Positions 6,015 to 12,821 of a stretch of DNA of 13,258 nt are shown here, piece by piece; within the stretch, counting starts at the first letter, position 1, and each line of letters starts with the position of its first letter. This DNA comes from Planctomycetaceae bacterium. Its GTDB lineage: Bacteria > Planctomycetota > Planctomycetia > Planctomycetales > Planctomycetaceae. Both the position numbers and the translations under genes were made by a program. Under the pieces are notes generated by a model. It did not search any database and was not told the origin of the DNA. It saw only the letters and a program-made list of their open reading frames with translations. Location: contig JACKHO010000016.1 of the NCBI GenBank assembly GCA_020638955.1, positions 1 to 13,258 on the forward strand. The letters run 5' to 3'.

Positions 6015-6497
6015 ATGGCGAAAGACTCGTTTATCACTGGAGAACACAGGCGATCGCTCGATGAGCGTTTTCGTTTGTCGTTGCCACCAGAATTTGCGAG
6101 TGCCATTACTGACTCTTCTGGAAACACCATTGTGGCGAAGGAACGCTACGGGTGCCTGAGCTTGTGGAAGGCCAAGGATTGGCAGAAGCGGCTCGATGAT
6201 GGAGTGTCGCTCATCCAGGAGAAAATTCGCACCGGTCGAATGGAACAACGATGGAACGAGGTTCAACGGCTGGGGCGACTTCTCTCCACACGGTCGGCTT
6301 CAGTGAAACTGGCGAATCGGTCGCGCTTGTTGATTCCCGAAGGATTCCGGGAATTCCTCAACGTGGATCGATCAAACGACGTGATGGTCGTTGGTGCTGT
6401 CATTTGTGTTGAAATCTGGAACCCACAGGCATGGCTGGAACAACTTCAGCAGGACATGCCGGAATTCGGATCCCTCTTCAAGGATTTGTCCGGTTGA
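6015..6497 (+). CDS. mraZ: MraZ family transcriptional regulator
   Basis: 160 residues, close to the usual 140-160. MraZ is a DNA-binding protein of two tandem AbrB-like half-domains that forms a ring and, in E. coli, represses its own promoter and the division/cell-wall cluster. Seen here: the opening FITGEHRRSLDERFRLSLP (6-24) and the second half-domain SVKLANRSRLLIPEGFREFL (96-115), both fitting the family pattern up to the Pro. The usual DxxGR cores have drifted: D16-E-R-F-R20 and N101-R-S-R104, so both core glycines are replaced. The C-terminus EIWNPQAWLEQLQ (133-145) is the typical MraZ ending. The start is the ATG in the context ttgaagtcATG, with no clear ribosome-binding site. No rsmH, ftsL or ftsI follows; instead a convergent exporter gene begins after 246 bases. 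Repeat elements upstream may be its own operator. Confidence 0.9.
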   Translation: MAKDSFITGEHRRSLDERFRLSLPPEFASAITDSSGNTIVAKERYGCLSLWKAKDWQKRLDDGVSLIQEKIRTGRMEQRWNEVQRLGRLLSTRSASVKLANRSRLLIPEGFREFLNVDRSNDVMVVGAVICVEIWNPQAWLEQLQQDMPEFGSLFKDLSG

Positions 6498-6743
6498 CTT
6501 GTTGTGGTCCAGAGGGAAAACACGCGGCACTTCGCCCGGGGTCATGGACGACCGGTCACCGCACGGAGGCGGGCCGGACGTTGCGTCGCACGTTTTCCAC
6601 GAAAATCTAGCGGCCATGTCCGGATGTGAACTGTGAGTTCGATTCACTCACGAGCCCCACTCGAGACGCCAGGGAAGGCAAAATCACGGCAAGATGCCGC
6701 TCGCACATTCACTCCGGACGTGGTTCTTTCTTTTTGCAACCAC
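6498..6743. other. Convergent spacer between mraZ and the exporter gene
   Basis: No gene is supported. A 6-bp hairpin GTGAGT/ACTCAC (6633-6651) has the loop TCGATTC. No T-run follows on either strand, so the transcription end points of mraZ and of the exporter are not evident. Confidence 0.4.
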
Positions 6744-8912
6744 TTACGCTGCACGCGTCGACTGCACTGGGGCTTCCGCGCTACTACGTTTCTCTTTCGG
6801 GTTTTGAGTCTCGTTCCCCTGAGTGCGCGGTGCAGAGATGGCCAGCATGGCCGGCAGGAACACCAGGTCTCCGACAACGGCAGTCATCAAGAGCACTGCC
6901 ATCAACCAGCCAAACCGAACGGTTGGTGAGAAACTGCTGCCCGTCAGGGCGAGCATCCCACAACTTGCAATGAGCGCCGCCCGAAAAATGGGAGCGGCGG
7001 TATGCGTGAGGGCCTCGAACGACGCCCGTTCGGCATCGCGTCCCTTCTTACGTTCCTGTTGAAAAATCACCAGGAAGTGGAATGTACCATCGACGGCAAT
7101 TCCCAGTGCAATGCTGGCCGTCATCATCATGCCGATGTCAATGGATCGACCAGTCCAGCCCAACATGCCGAAGACCACGACAATGGGTGCCAGGTTGGGG
7201 AGCATGGCCAGCGTCGCGATTTTCAGCGACCGCACATATAACGCCATGATGCAGGCAATGATGAAGAAGGCTGTGGCAAAACTCTCCCAAAAACCTTCGA
7301 AGATTTGCTGCTGTGCCTGAGCCAACAACGGAGCCACCCCCGTCAGTTTTACCGGTTCATCCTTGAGAAGCTCAGAGAGTTCGTTAAACGCCTGCTTCTT
7401 TGCGGCCGGCGAGTCGCCCGCGACGCGAGCGGAAATCCTCCAGTAACGATCGCCCGCCGACAGGTATTCGCCGTGTTGATCATCAGAACGTGCCCGCCCG
7501 AACAGTCGTGCCGCTTCCAACGCCCGAGTTGGCATTTCAGGCGGGAAGAAACTGGCCAATGACATGGTGTGACGAACTGCGGAATGAGCCGCGACGCGCG
7601 ATTCAATTTCCCGGACACGATTCAGTCGATGCACGAACGAGACATCTTCCGTGCCAAAGTCGACCACGATTTCAATCGATTCGACATTGGTGAGTTCCCG
7701 TTCGCACTGCAGCAAATCTGCGACGACCTTACTGTCGCGCGGGAGAAAATCGAGTGGATCGACGCGTGGCGTGAGCCACGTCAATCCCACGCCACATATG
7801 ACGACCACGATCAAACCGACGGCCGAAACAATCCCTGAACGTCGTGTTAAAGCATGTGCCCAGTGGGTGCCCCAGTCGTCCCGTTTGTCGGTGATGGGTT
7901 TGACGCAGTTTGGCCACAGACTGAGCAGCGCAGGAGTGAATCCGAGTCCTGAGATCATGGCCGCAATTGCTCCTGCGGCTCCAGCAAATCCAAACTGTCG
8001 GACGGGACCAATATCACTCACGCCGAGTGAGGCGAGTCCGATGGTTGTGGTCAATGTCGCCAGAGCAACTGGTTTCCAGGCCATGCTAATGGCTGACTGC
8101 AATGGGTTCGGTTCGCCCAGCAACGACTGGTAGTAGTGCACGACGTGTACGGCGATGGCCAGGGTAAAGACCATGACCATGACAGGAAGTGCAGCGAGAA
8201 TGAAGTTCATTTCGCCACCGCACCACTTGACCGACGTTTGCGTCAATTCAATGGCGAATACAGTGATGAGGAGAATTGCACTCGATAACTGCCAGTTGCG
8301 TGTGGAGAGATAAAGCAGGATGAAACTGATGAAGAGAGTCGCCATAAAGAACGCGCGGTTCTGTTCCACACTCCCGAGGCGATTCAGTTCCGCGACAACC
8401 ACCGGAGCGCCAGTCAGCAATACGTCTTTCTCTGGAAGCTGGCAGTACGCCAACGTTTCACGAACGTCTGCAACGGTTTGCGAGCGGTCGGCCACACCTT
8501 CTTCGGTGAGCAGTGCAACCAGGCCTACCATTTGTCGATCGGGCGAAATGGCGAGCCCTGTCAGGCGTGTGTTAATGACATCACCCGGCACGCCGAGTTC
8601 CCCCATGACGTCGCCGAAACGCTGGGGCGTCCAAACCTGTCGTACGCTTTCCAGTCGTTCCACCCGCCCGGCGAGGGCTTCGACGAGCTCGTCATCGGCC
8701 ACGGTACGTGGCACGCCGATGAGAATGAGTTCTTCGGCACCGAACTGGTCCTTGAACCATTCGTAGTCGACACGAACCTGCGACTCCTGAGGAAGCCACG
8801 TTTCAATGTCGTTGTTTGCGGGAACTCGTTCTCCTTCCAGAATGAGAAATGGAAGGGCCAGGAGTCCGGCGATGAGCAGGTATTTCGAATAGCGGAGGTA
8901 GAATCGAGACAT
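6744..8912 (-). CDS. RND/MMPL-family exporter
   Basis: 722 residues in the cytoplasmic membrane with two homologous halves, the RND superfamily plan. First half: TM1 (about 11-27), periplasmic loop (28-186), then five membrane helices (about 187-335) with a sterol-sensing-like core containing LAIAVHVVHYY (251-261). Second half: TM7 (about 359-381), periplasmic loop (382-540), then five helices (about 541-694) including GIAVDGTFHF (604-613), which fits the family's conserved membrane Asp/His motif (D608). The tail after 695 is polar. RND proteins use the proton gradient to move hydrophobic or amphipathic substrates; this subgroup (MMPL/'predicted exporter') often handles lipids, but the substrate cannot be told. 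No membrane-fusion protein or TolC-like partner is adjacent. It lies 84 bases after the BBP7-like gene on the same strand, beyond a hairpin that may limit read-through. The ATG has no strong ribosome-binding site. Confidence 0.9.
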   Translation of the reverse strand: MSRFYLRYSKYLLIAGLLALPFLILEGERVPANNDIETWLPQESQVRVDYEWFKDQFGAEELILIGVPRTVADDELVEALAGRVERLESVRQVWTPQRFGDVMGELGVPGDVINTRLTGLAISPDRQMVGLVALLTEEGVADRSQTVADVRETLAYCQLPEKDVLLTGAPVVVAELNRLGSVEQNRAFFMATLFISFILLYLSTRNWQLSSAILLITVFAIELTQTSVKWCGGEMNFILAALPVMVMVFTLAIAVHVVHYYQSLLGEPNPLQSAISMAWKPVALATLTTTIGLASLGVSDIGPVRQFGFAGAAGAIAAMISGLGFTPALLSLWPNCVKPITDKRDDWGTHWAHALTRRSGIVSAVGLIVVVICGVGLTWLTPRVDPLDFLPRDSKVVADLLQCERELTNVESIEIVVDFGTEDVSFVHRLNRVREIESRVAAHSAVRHTMSLASFFPPEMPTRALEAARLFGRARSDDQHGEYLSAGDRYWRISARVAGDSPAAKKQAFNELSELLKDEPVKLTGVAPLLAQAQQQIFEGFWESFATAFFIIACIMALYVRSLKIATLAMLPNLAPIVVVFGMLGWTGRSIDIGMMMTASIALGIAVDGTFHFLVIFQQERKKGRDAERASFEALTHTAAPIFRAALIASCGMLALTGSSFSPTVRFGWLMAVLLMTAVVGDLVFLPAMLAISAPRTQGNETQNPKEKRSSAEAPVQSTRAA

Positions 8913-8957
8913 CTGAGTACAAACGCGGTAAACAATGCTGGCTTCTGTCCGCCCGAC

Positions 8958-8983
8958 AAAATGCTGCCGGCATTGCCGGCAGC
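8958..8983 (-). terminator. Hairpin after the BBP7-like gene, possible terminator or attenuator
   Basis: GCTGCCGG (8963-8970) pairs perfectly with CCGGCAGC (8976-8983) around a 5-base loop. Read on the minus strand, the stem is followed by ATTTTG, a short U-tract of four. It starts 13 bases after the stop of the BBP7-like gene and ends 45 bases before the exporter start. The stem is strong but the U-tract poor, so partial termination is likely. Confidence 0.55.
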
Positions 8984-8996
8984 TAAATCGCGGTGA

Positions 8997-10190
8997 CTAC
9001 CAAGTCACTTCCAGTCCAGCCGTTCCTCCGTGAAGGACAACGTCGCCGGTGTTCACTGCGTCAAACACTCGCATGCCGGTTCCGAGGTCGGTGGTCAAAC
9101 CATGCACTTGATCGCCGGCGAGACCAATTCCGGAAAGGAGGGTCACTTCGTATCCTCCGACCAGATTGATGTAGTCAGTCAGCGAAATGACGGCTCGCAG
9201 TCCAAGGTTGCCACCAAATGCGGCAGATGACTTTTTACTGACAAAGCTGCGTTGCAAGGCCAGGGAGGCGTTACCAGTACCGACGACTCCTTCTGTCACA
9301 CTTCCGCGAAGATTGTTCTGGTAAAGACCAGCCTTGGCGGTACCTTCCAGGGTAACCCAAGCCCCGTCCAGCAAACGCATGGCAAAGGTGGCTTGTGCCC
9401 CGTGCAGTGCGTTGTCAGCTCGTCCGGTTGACGTGTAAATCAATGTATCTGGACCATCCATGGTGTCGAAGGCATCGAAGTCGCCTCCACCGCTGAGTGT
9501 TGTGAATCCAACTTTGGGATCTGTGAACGAAGCGGACAGTAATGCATCGTTTGGATCATTCGTGATGCCGCCGAAGACGGCAGCGTCGTCGGTGTCGATG
9601 GCGTCAAACACTCCCGCCAGGGCAAAGCGACTACGACCATCGTATTGGATGTGGCGGTAGCCGACGGAGAAACGCCAGGGAGCTGCGTCACGGGCCGTTC
9701 CCATATTGATTTCGAAATCATGGTAGTTTGCTCGGTCGGTATAGCTCCAAACCGAACCTCCACGCAGTCGTTCGCTTTCCGAGAGTTCTGCTGGAAGGGT
9801 TGAGGCGTCGAACAACCCGTTTGGAATGACAATGCGGTTCGCCAGCATTCCGGGATCAACAATCGCAATGCCAGCGGTGTCGTCCAGGATGACGATGTTT
9901 GGAATGCCGCCGGAAATGGCGTCCTGCCAAGGGCTCACCTGGGTGAACGAAGCGTCCACCTGATATTCGAGCAGTTGTGCCCCAAAGTTCAGGCGATAAC
10001 CCGGTTCGTAACCGGTGTTCAATCCCGACGTCGATACAGGATTCGACCCGGATATCAGCGATCCGCCGCCAATACCGCCGGAGCGGTTCAAAAACACTGC
10101 GTCGGCCTCAAAAAAGAGTTGAGCCTGAGCGGCAGAGCTGAAACTCATTGCCAGAACGGCAACTGCAAACCATTTCATTGCACGAGACAT
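8997..10190 (-). CDS. BBP7-like outer-membrane beta-barrel protein
   Basis: 397 residues from the ATG at 10190, chosen because it opens directly with a signal peptide (MSRAMKWFAVAVLAMSFSSA, cleavage expected after AQA at 23) and has a G-run plus AAGG just upstream. A 19-residue longer frame exists but would bury the signal. The mature part begins QLFFEADAVFLNRSGG, the 'aromatic-DA-hydrophobic-LxR' opening seen in the planctomycete BBP7-type barrel family. Alternating hydrophobic strands and Gly/Asn turns follow, for instance PWRFSVGYRHIQYDGRS and VNLVGGYEV-like segments. It ends LHGGTAGLEVTW, a final strand with a terminal aromatic as recognised by the BAM insertion machinery. Only the signal region has lysine or cysteine clusters worth note. 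Function is unknown; porin or surface protein are options. The exporter gene follows on the same strand after a hairpin. Confidence 0.72.
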   Translation of the reverse strand: MSRAMKWFAVAVLAMSFSSAAQAQLFFEADAVFLNRSGGIGGGSLISGSNPVSTSGLNTGYEPGYRLNFGAQLLEYQVDASFTQVSPWQDAISGGIPNIVILDDTAGIAIVDPGMLANRIVIPNGLFDASTLPAELSESERLRGGSVWSYTDRANYHDFEINMGTARDAAPWRFSVGYRHIQYDGRSRFALAGVFDAIDTDDAAVFGGITNDPNDALLSASFTDPKVGFTTLSGGGDFDAFDTMDGPDTLIYTSTGRADNALHGAQATFAMRLLDGAWVTLEGTAKAGLYQNNLRGSVTEGVVGTGNASLALQRSFVSKKSSAAFGGNLGLRAVISLTDYINLVGGYEVTLLSGIGLAGDQVHGLTTDLGTGMRVFDAVNTGDVVLHGGTAGLEVTW

Positions 10191-10479
10191 CCTTGTCCCC
10201 CCGTTTATCACGATTTGACGCCCTGAAACACAACAGCGACATACCAACGGACACGGCGGCTGTCGTCAGATCATGGACTTCCCATTGGATCGGCAATTGC
10301 AACGGTCAAAACGAGTGCAATGGTGCTGCCTGATGTTCGGTTCGTCGGAATTTCGACGATTGTTCCGATTTGTGAGTCTGCGTAGTTTGGGTAGAGGCCA
10401 GATGGTCTGACTGATTGCTCAGCGACTCGCGGCAGTAAATGCGGCGGACGACCAGTGTAAACTGTTATTTAGTAAAGCC
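10191..10479. other. Spacer between the diguanylate cyclase and BBP7-like genes
   Basis: 289 bases without a supported gene. A 6-bp hairpin TCGTCG/CGACGA (10342-10359) and GTGTAA/TTACAC around the cyclase stop (10455-10485) are present, but neither has a terminator T-tract. The length suggests a separate promoter for the BBP7-like gene, though no good sigma-70 pair stands out. Confidence 0.4.
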
Positions 10480-11400
10480 TTACACCATAATGGCGACGTG
10501 GGAGTCCTGGAGGTCCATCTTGCGTTTCGCAGGACGGTTGATGTCGGCGGTGGATTCCGTCTCGGAATTCCATTCATGTACGAGGAACTGATCTTTGCCT
10601 TGGGCTTTGGCTCGGTACATTAATTCATCTGCGGCGCGAATCATGGTGGCGGTGTCTTCCGGTTCGGGGAAAACCACTGCCCCCACGCTCCAGGTGACGT
10701 TCCAGTCGTGTGTTTGGGCTGCCTCGCGCAGTTGTCCCAGCAGACGATTCAATGCTGTGCGTGTCCCTTCCGATGTGGTCCCTGGAAACAGGAGGGTGAA
10801 CTCATCACCGCCCATGCGTGCTGCTACGTCGTAATTGCGAACGCAGGAACCGAGGATTTGGCCCATCTTTTTGAGTAATTCATCACCCTGTATGTGGCCG
10901 CGGGTGTCGTTGAAGGCTTTGAAATCATCGACGTCGATGAAGACAACGGCCAGCGGAGTACGGGTCCGCATTCCACGATTCACTTCCGACGACAGCAACC
11001 GCTCAAAACCCTGGCTGTTGAGTAATCCGGTCAGCGAGTCGGTGTCATTAAAGAGATGGGCGTCTTCCAGTGTGGCGCGGAATTGGCAATTGTGGAGGGC
11101 AAACAGCAAGATCATCAATGGGCCGATGGCGGCATTCACGGTCTGAAACGCTGCCGGATTTCCCATCCCCCAGAAGTACGGAAACCACCACGCAACGGCA
11201 GCCAGGAGTCCGACGGAATAGGAACCGGTGCGGCCATAAAACCAGCCAATGTATCCGGCAGGAGGGATGCAGAGTCCGACGGCGAGCAGCGGCAGGTGGA
11301 AATGGCTTCCAATCAACGCGCAGCACAACGGAATGGTGACGAATCCAACATTGAGAATTGGACTCCAGTCGAGTTTGGGAAGTGGCTGACGGCGTGACAT
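10480..11400 (-). CDS. Membrane-anchored GGDEF diguanylate cyclase
   Basis: 306 residues from the ATG at 11400, chosen because GAGGAA sits 8 bases upstream; an alternative GTG 57 bases earlier would put a polar stretch ahead of the membrane domain. Residues 14-105 hold three to four membrane helices. The GGDEF domain begins at the standard DTDSLTGLLNSQGF (119-132). It continues with the metal-binding IDVDDFKAFND (155-165), the inhibitory-site RxxD (RNYD, 188-191) five residues ahead, and the intact active site GGDEF (197-201). It ends with AADELMYRAKAQGKD (256-270). It should convert two GTP to c-di-GMP and be feedback-inhibited through the I-site. No sensory domain other than the membrane region is visible, and there is no EAL domain. 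It lies 223 bases downstream of csrA on the same strand; its leader has three GGA motifs. Confidence 0.93.
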   Translation of the reverse strand: MSRRQPLPKLDWSPILNVGFVTIPLCCALIGSHFHLPLLAVGLCIPPAGYIGWFYGRTGSYSVGLLAAVAWWFPYFWGMGNPAAFQTVNAAIGPLMILLFALHNCQFRATLEDAHLFNDTDSLTGLLNSQGFERLLSSEVNRGMRTRTPLAVVFIDVDDFKAFNDTRGHIQGDELLKKMGQILGSCVRNYDVAARMGGDEFTLLFPGTTSEGTRTALNRLLGQLREAAQTHDWNVTWSVGAVVFPEPEDTATMIRAADELMYRAKAQGKDQFLVHEWNSETESTADINRPAKRKMDLQDSHVAIMV

Positions 11401-11450
11401 GAATTCGTTCCTCGAACGGGAAGCGAGAAGCCACGCAGATCCTTCCAGAG
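11401..11450 (-). promoter_or_regulatory. Leader of the cyclase gene with GGA motifs and hairpin over the ribosome-binding site
   Basis: On the minus strand, GGA occurs at 11446-11444, 11442-11440 and 11411-11409. The last is part of the Shine-Dalgarno GAGGAA and lies in a small perfect hairpin, CGTTC-GAG-GAACG (11406-11418). GGA in or near a hairpin over the ribosome-binding site is the arrangement bound by CsrA, whose gene is immediately upstream. This is a suggestive but short pattern. Confidence 0.35.
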
Positions 11451-11623
11451 TAGCCACTCAACAAGTGTTGCGATGAAATATCGCAAAAGAAATTCGCCAC
11501 TACGGAACAAGATACGTCACATTCCGCCCGCGACGTGAAAAACTAATTGAAGATCTCTCAATTGCGGCCGAGAGTGTTCTCCAACTGCAACTTCGAATGA
11601 TGACCCGGTCGGTGCAGTTCGGA

Positions 11624-11815
11624 TTATTCCGATCCGATTTGCGTCTTTTCCGCATCCTTGTGAATCGCCCGATACACTTCTTCCCGATGGATAGTGACAT
11701 GCTTGGGGGCTTCAATTCCAAGGCGAACTTTGTCACCCTGAATCGAGACAACCATCAGGGTAATGGAGTCCCCAATGATGATTTTTTCATCCTGTTTGCG
11801 GCTTAAGACGAGCAT
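11624..11815 (-). CDS. csrA: Carbon storage regulator CsrA
   Basis: 63 residues, full length for the family. CsrA is a homodimeric RNA-binding protein that binds GGA motifs in mRNA leaders and usually blocks translation. Seen: MLVLSRKQDEKIIIGDSI (1-18) with the RNA-contacting Leu4 and Arg6, GDKVRLGIEAPK (27-38), and TIHREEVYRAI (41-51) with Arg44; position 42 is Ile where many have Val. The ATG is preceded by AGGA at 8 bases. The leader carries five GGA motifs and a four-codon mini-ORF, which fits autoregulation. The next gene on the strand is a diguanylate cyclase, a frequent class of Csr target. No fliW or flagellar gene is in the window. Confidence 0.96.
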   Translation of the reverse strand: MLVLSRKQDEKIIIGDSITLMVVSIQGDKVRLGIEAPKHVTIHREEVYRAIHKDAEKTQIGSE

Positions 11816-11863
11816 TTTCCGGTTCCTTCAAAATGGCTTCATGCTGTGTCCCCCTTCCTCCTG
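11816..11863 (-). promoter_or_regulatory. csrA leader: five GGA motifs, candidate CsrA autoregulatory region
   Basis: Within 46 bases before the csrA start, GGA occurs five times on the sense strand: two in ACAGGAGGAAGG (11861-11859 and 11858-11856), one in GGGGGAC (11851-11849) and two in AAGGAACCGGAAA (11826-11824 and 11820-11818). The ACAGGA segment matches the middle of the known CsrA consensus (ACARGGA-like). One GGA is the csrA Shine-Dalgarno itself. CsrA autorepression through such sites is known in E. coli; here it is inferred. Confidence 0.5.
11828..11842 (-). CDS. Four-codon mini-ORF (MKPF) in the csrA leader
   Basis: ATG AAG CCA TTT TGA lies 12 bases before the csrA start, preceded by GGGGGA at about 7 bases and AGGAGG at about 14 bases, a better ribosome-binding context than most genes here. 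The stop codon abuts the csrA Shine-Dalgarno (TGAAGGA). Terminating ribosomes could re-initiate at csrA or expose or cover the GGA sites. It may be chance; conservation in relatives would decide. Confidence 0.25.
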   Translation of the reverse strand: MKPF

Positions 11864-12297
11864 TGGTCGGTTGGACAAACAACACTAGCTCACGTTCCCG
11901 AAAAGCAACGTTGCGAAAAGACACCTTCACCATTCATTTGGGGGCGCTGCCTAAATGCAACGTCTAATCCAACTGCTGCGGTTGTAGCGGTCGCGCCGCT
12001 TATCGAGCCGCGGGAATGACAACCGGCGAAATCGAAGTAATCGGGCGTCGGGAATTCTCTGGATTGCGGCGACTCGAACGGTCAAGGGAAATGTGGCCTG
12101 CCCAGCATGAATTCAACGACCGTCACAATGACGCGACAGAAGTCTCCGACTTCGACCGCATTTGGAAACGGCAGTTGACAGCCCCCGCTGGAAGTTCACA
12201 ATGTGATAGAGGCTGACGATGTGTCAGACTGCGTTTCAATATTCTCGAACCGCATTGCCAGACGCCTCGTTGTTCCCATTGTCATTCTGCGAATCTT
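11864..12297. other. Divergent spacer between csrA and the FHA gene
   Basis: No gene is supported. A 66-codon frame at 12016-12216 has no domain, no ribosome-binding site and unremarkable composition. Structures seen are the palindrome at 11899-11920 and a 5-bp hairpin AGCGG/CCGCT (11986-12000). Promoters for csrA (left) and for the FHA gene (right) are expected here, but I cannot place the latter. Confidence 0.4.
11899..11920. promoter_or_regulatory. Operator-like palindrome in the csrA upstream region
   Basis: A perfect 10-base palindrome GCAACGTTGC (11905-11914) is flanked by direct repeats CGAAAAG (11899-11905 and 11914-11920). Read toward csrA, a weak promoter-like pair TTGCTT/TAGTGT with a 15-base spacer overlaps the palindrome, so a bound protein could affect csrA transcription. 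Both the promoter and the operator role are tentative. Confidence 0.3.
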
Positions 12298-12768
12298 ATG
12301 TCGTCTCTTTCCGCAAAACTGATTCCACTCGACGGGTCGCCGCCAATTACGATTGATCGCGAGGTGACAATCGTGGGACGGAAACCGGGCTTGTGCGACA
12401 TTGTCATTGAAGACGGCAGCATTTCCAAACTTCATTGTGCTCTCGCGAAGACTGATGGCCTCCTCTTCGTACGCGATTTGGGGAGTACGAACGGCACCAA
12501 GGTCAACGGGCAACGCGTCAGTCGCGGGGCTTTACTTCCCGGTGATGAAGTCGCCTTCGCGGCCAAGAAGTTTCGCGTTCATCTCGGTCCGGGAGAGCCG
12601 GAAGTTACGTCGTACGATCGGACCGAGGAAATCGAGTCGTATCCCCTTCCCGATCCGCCCGGGGCGGAAGATTTCGCCAATGACGACTCCGATCTCGAAT
12701 TGGCCAGCGAAGCCGACGACAGTGATGAAATCTATGTCGTTCCCGACGATGCCCCTTTCGCTGACTAA
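12298..12768 (+). CDS. Small FHA-domain protein with acidic tail
   Basis: 156 residues. The FHA domain (about 6-97) binds phosphothreonine peptides. Its markers are all present: VGRKP with Gly27-Arg28, SISKLH (Ser43, His46), DLGSTNGTKVNG (60-71, with Asn65) and LLPGDEVAF (79-87). Residues 98-156 are a low-complexity, strongly acidic tail (SYDRTEEIESY, then many Asp/Glu). There is no membrane segment or signal peptide, so it should be cytoplasmic. Planctomycetes have many Ser/Thr kinases that could supply the ligand, but none is encoded here. The ATG lacks a clear ribosome-binding site. A methyltransferase gene follows on the same strand after 53 bases and may be co-transcribed. Confidence 0.9.
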   Translation: MSSLSAKLIPLDGSPPITIDREVTIVGRKPGLCDIVIEDGSISKLHCALAKTDGLLFVRDLGSTNGTKVNGQRVSRGALLPGDEVAFAAKKFRVHLGPGEPEVTSYDRTEEIESYPLPDPPGAEDFANDDSDLELASEADDSDEIYVVPDDAPFAD

Positions 12769-12821
12769 GTCTGTAAACTGACGCGTCAGCTCTTCTGCCG
12801 TCATCTCACTGGTTTGAATTC

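Noticed and set aside
6633..6651. GTTCGATTC-like stretch suggesting a tRNA T-arm
   Set aside because: With a standard 5-bp stem and 7-base loop the arms do not pair (two mismatches), and no acceptor stem or anticodon arm is found around it.
10191..10247. 19-residue N-terminal extension of the BBP7-like protein
   Set aside because: It would place a Cys-rich polar stretch ahead of a clean signal peptide; the ATG at 10190 has the better ribosome-binding context.
12016..12216. 66-codon open frame in the csrA-FHA spacer
   Set aside because: No ribosome-binding site, no domain and no compositional signal distinguish it from chance.
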